Positions 60,967-64,000 of a DNA stretch of 64,000 nucleotides are shown here, piece by piece. The first letter of the stretch is position 1, and each line of letters begins with the position of its first letter. The notes beneath the pieces were generated by a model, which was not told where the DNA came from, did not search any database, and was given only the letters and a program-made list of their open reading frames with translations. The stretch is from JABCPE02 sp963516475. GTDB taxonomy: Bacteria; Bacteroidota; Bacteroidia; Flavobacteriales; Weeksellaceae. The translations under genes and the position numbers were made by a program. The stretch spans positions 1 through 64,000 of the forward strand of contig CAUQBR010000003.1 of assembly GCA_963516475.1 (NCBI GenBank). The letters run 5' to 3'.

Positions 60967-62660
60967 TGAGACTGAGAGTTTACATATTATTATTTATTCT
61001 GCCCATATTTGGATATGGACAAGTAACTCTTTTGTCCGAAACAGATACCAAAGAATACCAAGTAAGAGAACCGTTTAATTTGAGTATTGGACTTGAAATT
61101 ATCGGGGAAAACTACCAGCAGCAGTCACCTGTGAGACTTCCTGATTTATCAAAATTTGAAATCCTTGGAAATGCTACAGAATCCGTAGCAGCTATAGACC
61201 CAGAAACAGGAAATGTGGTAAGGCAAGTTCTTTATCATCTTATTTTACAGCCTAAACATGCAGGAAAAACTAGGATAGGAAGCGCATTGGTACAGGTAAA
61301 CGGAAAGACATACAAGTCTGAGCCATTTGAAATTTTGGTGAGAGATGGGAAACGAAAAAATGATACATGGGGAAGAAGTGTTTCTATGATTATGGAGGTT
61401 TTAGATAAGGATGTTTATCAAAATCAGCCAGTTAATGTGGTTTTAAAATTAAAAGCAAATCCTCATAATTATCAAGATTTTAGAAAAGTAAATCATATAA
61501 AACTTCCTCAAAATACCAAAAAAATCCATACTGTAAATCTAAAGAGAGAAGATATAGAGATAGATAAAAGTGATGAAATGGCAATGCAGGTCATAGGCTC
61601 ATTTGTAGTCATTCCAGAGAGGGAAGGGAACTTCTTCGTATCTCCTGCAACTGCGCAGTTTAATGAAGAAAAAATATTATCTAACCCTCTTAGAATTCAT
61701 GTGAAAAAACTTCCTGAAGGCGCACCAAGCAGTTTCAAGAATGCTGTAGGAAAGTTTGATTTAAAAGTAGAAATTCCAAAAGAAGAAGTGGAGGTTAATC
61801 AGCCTATGGATGTCTTCGTAAGACTGAAAGGAAAAGGAAATCTTGCAGAGATAGAGCTTCCAAAAATTGTAGAATCAAATGATTATACAGTCCTTAAACC
61901 GACTCAAAAAATAGACATTAAAGAATCTGAGTTCTCTGGCGAGAAAACAGACCACTATGTGATTATCCCTAAAAAAGAAGGGGAAATTACCATTCATTAT
62001 GAAAATTTTGCTTATTTCGATATTGATGAAAAACAATACCAGACGATAGATTCAGACAATATAAAAATATTATCATTGTCCAAAGATGATATGAATGATC
62101 CAAAATCCACTCTAAATAAAGTGATGGATGATACAGGGCATATCCTAAAAAAAGTAAATCTCCTGCCAGTTTCAGAGGAGGAAGATGAAGCGGAAACCTT
62201 TGATTTTGGGAAATTTTCAGGAATAGGACTTCTTGTGTTTGGATCTCTTTTAGCGATTTATTTCTTTACATTTAGAAAAAAGAAACCTAAACAATGGAAC
62301 AATGTACAATCAGACAATAAAATAACGACCATAACCGAAACCGAAGAATTATTAAAGGAAAATATTTCTATTGGGAAAGAGTATTATTTCGGGGCAATAA
62401 AAAATGCTGTGGACAAGGGGAATTCTGCAAGTTTCTTTGAAAACTATCAGGAACTTCATGAAGAAGCTGAAAATCAAATAAAAAGGCTGAAAAACCAAAC
62501 CATTTTAGAGTTTTTAGAAGAAACAGAAAACGCTGATTTTGTGCAGGATTTTGAGAGATTTAGAACAAAAATTCAAGAAGCAAAATATGCTCCTATTCAT
62601 GGGGATTTATATGAATTCTATAATGATATCGTCAAATTTTACACTAAAATTATGGAATAG
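60960..62660 (+). CDS. batD: BatD family protein
   Basis: The 566-residue protein has a signal peptide (ending YGQ) and three BatD-type beta domains (about 20-410), with the typical opening TKEYQVREPFNLSIGLE. A transmembrane helix lies at about 419-437 (GIGLLVFGSLLAIYFFTF) and a cytoplasmic helical tail follows. It belongs to the Bat complex with the VWA and TPR proteins. Length is normal. Confidence 0.9.
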   Translation: MVMRLRVYILLFILPIFGYGQVTLLSETDTKEYQVREPFNLSIGLEIIGENYQQQSPVRLPDLSKFEILGNATESVAAIDPETGNVVRQVLYHLILQPKHAGKTRIGSALVQVNGKTYKSEPFEILVRDGKRKNDTWGRSVSMIMEVLDKDVYQNQPVNVVLKLKANPHNYQDFRKVNHIKLPQNTKKIHTVNLKREDIEIDKSDEMAMQVIGSFVVIPEREGNFFVSPATAQFNEEKILSNPLRIHVKKLPEGAPSSFKNAVGKFDLKVEIPKEEVEVNQPMDVFVRLKGKGNLAEIELPKIVESNDYTVLKPTQKIDIKESEFSGEKTDHYVIIPKKEGEITIHYENFAYFDIDEKQYQTIDSDNIKILSLSKDDMNDPKSTLNKVMDDTGHILKKVNLLPVSEEEDEAETFDFGKFSGIGLLVFGSLLAIYFFTFRKKKPKQWNNVQSDNKITTITETEELLKENISIGKEYYFGAIKNAVDKGNSASFFENYQELHEEAENQIKRLKNQTILEFLEETENADFVQDFERFRTKIQEAKYAPIHGDLYEFYNDIVKFYTKIME

Positions 62661-62704
62661 TTAAAAAATATTCATATTTTTGAGTAAATTTTAAAAACTA
62701 ATCT

Positions 62705-63307
62705 ATGCTGGAAGCTATCTCATTTGACGAAATTATCACATGTTTTTTGGTTTTATTTGCCATTATTGACATCATTGGTTCTATTCCTATTTTTGTGAGT
62801 TTAAGGAAAAAATTTGGAAAAATAGAATCTGAAAAAGCAACCATTGTAGCAACGGGGATTATGCTATCTTTTTTATTTTTAGGAGATAAATTACTGAAAA
62901 TCATCGGTTTAGACATTAATTCGTTTGCTATTGCGGGGGCATTTGTTGTTTTCATCATCGCTTTGGAAATGATATTGGGGATAGATATTCATAAAAACGA
63001 AGAAATGAAGGCAGCTTCTATCATTCCTATTGCGTTTCCTTTGGTGGCGGGAGCAGGTTCTCTTACAGCAACACTTTCGCTTCGTGCAAATAATCATGTT
63101 ATCAATATTGTCATTGCTATTTTGCTTAATATGCTATTTGTTTACATTATTTTAAAATCATCTGACTTTTTGTCCAAAAAAATAAACGAAGGGACACTTA
63201 TGGTTCTCAAAAAAGCATTTGGTATAATTTTGTTGGCTATTTCCATTAAAATGTTTATGGCGAATTTAGTTCAGTTGATAAACACTTTTTCTAACCAAAT
63301 AAATTAG
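62705..63307 (+). CDS. MarC family membrane protein
   Basis: The 200-residue protein has six transmembrane helices with the MarC core: LFAIIDIIGSIPIFVSL near residue 18, LGDKLLKIIGLDINSFAIAGAFVVF and IPIAFPLVAGAGSLTATLSL. MarC proteins were once linked to multidrug resistance but the role is unclear. It is five bases before a DUF493 gene. Confidence 0.9.
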   Translation: MLEAISFDEIITCFLVLFAIIDIIGSIPIFVSLRKKFGKIESEKATIVATGIMLSFLFLGDKLLKIIGLDINSFAIAGAFVVFIIALEMILGIDIHKNEEMKAASIIPIAFPLVAGAGSLTATLSLRANNHVINIVIAILLNMLFVYIILKSSDFLSKKINEGTLMVLKKAFGIILLAISIKMFMANLVQLINTFSNQIN

Positions 63308-63312
63308 AAGAA

Positions 63313-63603
63313 ATGGAACAAACCAATAGAGTAGAAGAATTTTATAAAAATCTGAGAATCAATTTAGAAGAACATCATAATTTTCCAGAAAATTATCTCT
63401 ACAAATTCATTCTCATCAACGACAGCGAGAGACTTGCTGAGATTTACAGAATATTTGACGGCTTAGAATACAGCATCACGACTAATGAAAGCAGCAATGC
63501 TAAATACATAAGTTGTAGTATTTCTTGCTTTGTTTTAGATGCAGACCATGTAATTCGACTTTACAAAGAAGTGGCCAAAATAGACGGCGTTATCATGCTG
63601 TAA
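63313..63603 (+). CDS. DUF493 (YbeD-like) family protein
   Basis: The 96-residue protein has an N-terminal helix (VEEFYKNLRINLEEHHNFPENYLYKFI) and a small alpha/beta ACT-like fold with SSNAKYISCSISCFVLDADHVIRLYKEV. DUF493 proteins have no settled function, though E. coli YbeD shows an ACT-like fold. It is five bases after the MarC gene, likely co-transcribed. Confidence 0.85.
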   Translation: MEQTNRVEEFYKNLRINLEEHHNFPENYLYKFILINDSERLAEIYRIFDGLEYSITTNESSNAKYISCSISCFVLDADHVIRLYKEVAKIDGVIML

Positions 63604-63642
63604 ATCCTCATAAAACCCATTGTTTAGAACTAAGTTATTTAT

Positions 63643-63650
63643 TATCTTTG
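63643..63650 (+). promoter_or_regulatory. -7 box (TATCTTTG) of the last gene
   Basis: Exact TAnnTTTG 17 bases before the ATG at 63668. Confidence 0.63.
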
Positions 63651-63667
63651 TTTAAAAATAAAAAATA

Positions 63668-64000
63668 ATGGAAAATCTAAACAATGAAAATCAGGAAAAT
63701 CAAGAACAGAAAAACGATGAGATAAAAATATCCAAAAGGTCTCTATATATCGCTTTTTCTATCATAGGAGCGTTGATTTTGGGAGTGAGTGGCTATTTTG
63801 TTTTCTTTGGTAAAAACAAGGATGCAGAAAAAGTCGTTTCTCAGAATGATTCAGCCCTAGTGAATAAAGATTCAGCAAAAGTAGCTAAAAAAGACTCATT
63901 ATCAGGTGAGTATGATGAGGAATATGACCCTTATACTTTGTATAAAGTAATCAGTAATACTCTTACCCTGCCAAATGGTCAAAAGCTGAATTTTGGTGAT
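63668..64000 (+). CDS. Membrane-anchored protein, 5' part
   Basis: The first 111 codons are visible, and the gene runs off the end. A polar Asn/Gln/Glu-rich N-terminus of 25 residues is followed by one transmembrane helix (LYIAFSIIGALILGVSGYFVFF) at about 27-48 and a Ser/Asp/Lys-rich linker. The start of a domain (YTLYKVISNTLTLPNGQKLNFGD) then appears. A signal-anchor type; the C-terminus may be OmpA-like, but that is a guess. Confidence 0.7.
   Translation, partial: MENLNNENQENQEQKNDEIKISKRSLYIAFSIIGALILGVSGYFVFFGKNKDAEKVVSQNDSALVNKDSAKVAKKDSLSGEYDEEYDPYTLYKVISNTLTLPNGQKLNFGD

Noticed and set aside
62705..63307. MarC as a multidrug resistance gene
   Set aside because: The family name is historical; there is no efflux or mar regulatory context here.
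1..64000. CRISPR arrays, insertion sequences, tRNA or rRNA genes, prophage
   Set aside because: No regularly spaced repeats, transposase, integrase, phage structural genes or cloverleaf/rRNA sequences were seen on either strand; this was by eye and not a computed search.

Overview
The window is AT-rich bacterial DNA from the phylum Bacteroidota, most likely a flavobacterium of the Chryseobacterium/Riemerella/Weeksellaceae type. Four things point there: many promoters carry the Bacteroidota -7 element TAnnTTTG; the block rpmB-rpmG-DUF4295-ftsY is present; there is a Bat operon; and mevalonate-pathway genes sit near a UbiA-type prenyltransferase. Genus is an inference. Most of the window is a chromosomal housekeeping backbone. 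I see no rRNA, tRNA, CRISPR array, insertion sequence or prophage.

Layout. 1-8 kb: the end of an anthranilate-synthase-type glutaminase, a ZIP metal transporter, a DUF4136 lipoprotein, a large secreted unknown, an M48 peptidase, two small membrane proteins and lnt. 7.6-14.6 kb: L28/L33/DUF4295, ftsY, thiamine pyrophosphokinase, a tandem pair of recently duplicated secreted proteins, der and upp. 14.7-25.4 kb: a TonB-dependent receptor, a fused SpmA/SpmB protein, a membrane-anchored TPR-HTH regulator, an SPFH protein with a zinc-ribbon partner, a broken WG-repeat-like gene, another secreted unknown and purC. 25.5-33.8 kb: a glutaminyl cyclase lipoprotein, a deoxynucleoside kinase, a NUDIX hydrolase, an SRPBCC protein, a siroheme-synthase-like/TSUP fusion, a secreted unknown, a mevalonate-type kinase and a prenyltransferase.

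33.8-43.6 kb: rpsO, pnp with a structured leader, a YciH/SUI1 factor, a Panacea-domain antitoxin candidate with an overlapping putative toxin, a nucleoside phosphorylase, HMG-CoA synthase, two paralogous lipoproteins, dnaX with a frameshift at an A10 tract, and rsgA. 43.6-47.6 kb: a SUFU-domain protein and sulfate assimilation genes cysH, cysD and cysN. 47.7-55.6 kb: lptC and an outer-membrane barrel, holB, rpsF-rpsR-rplI and a paired M16 peptidase operon. 55.7-64 kb: a UvrD/PcrA helicase, pfkA, batB-batC-batD, marC, a DUF493 protein and the start of a membrane protein.

Points most worth a second look: the dnaX A10 slippage site; the two-hairpin leader (with a possible 12-codon ORF) of pnp; a CysH that has lost all four [4Fe-4S] cysteines although CysN carries no APS-kinase domain; the Panacea toxin-antitoxin candidate; the Rossmann/TSUP fusion; the tandem-duplicated secreted protein; a duplicated promoter-plus-start-codon module; and several -7 boxes so close to the ATG that leaderless mRNAs are predicted.
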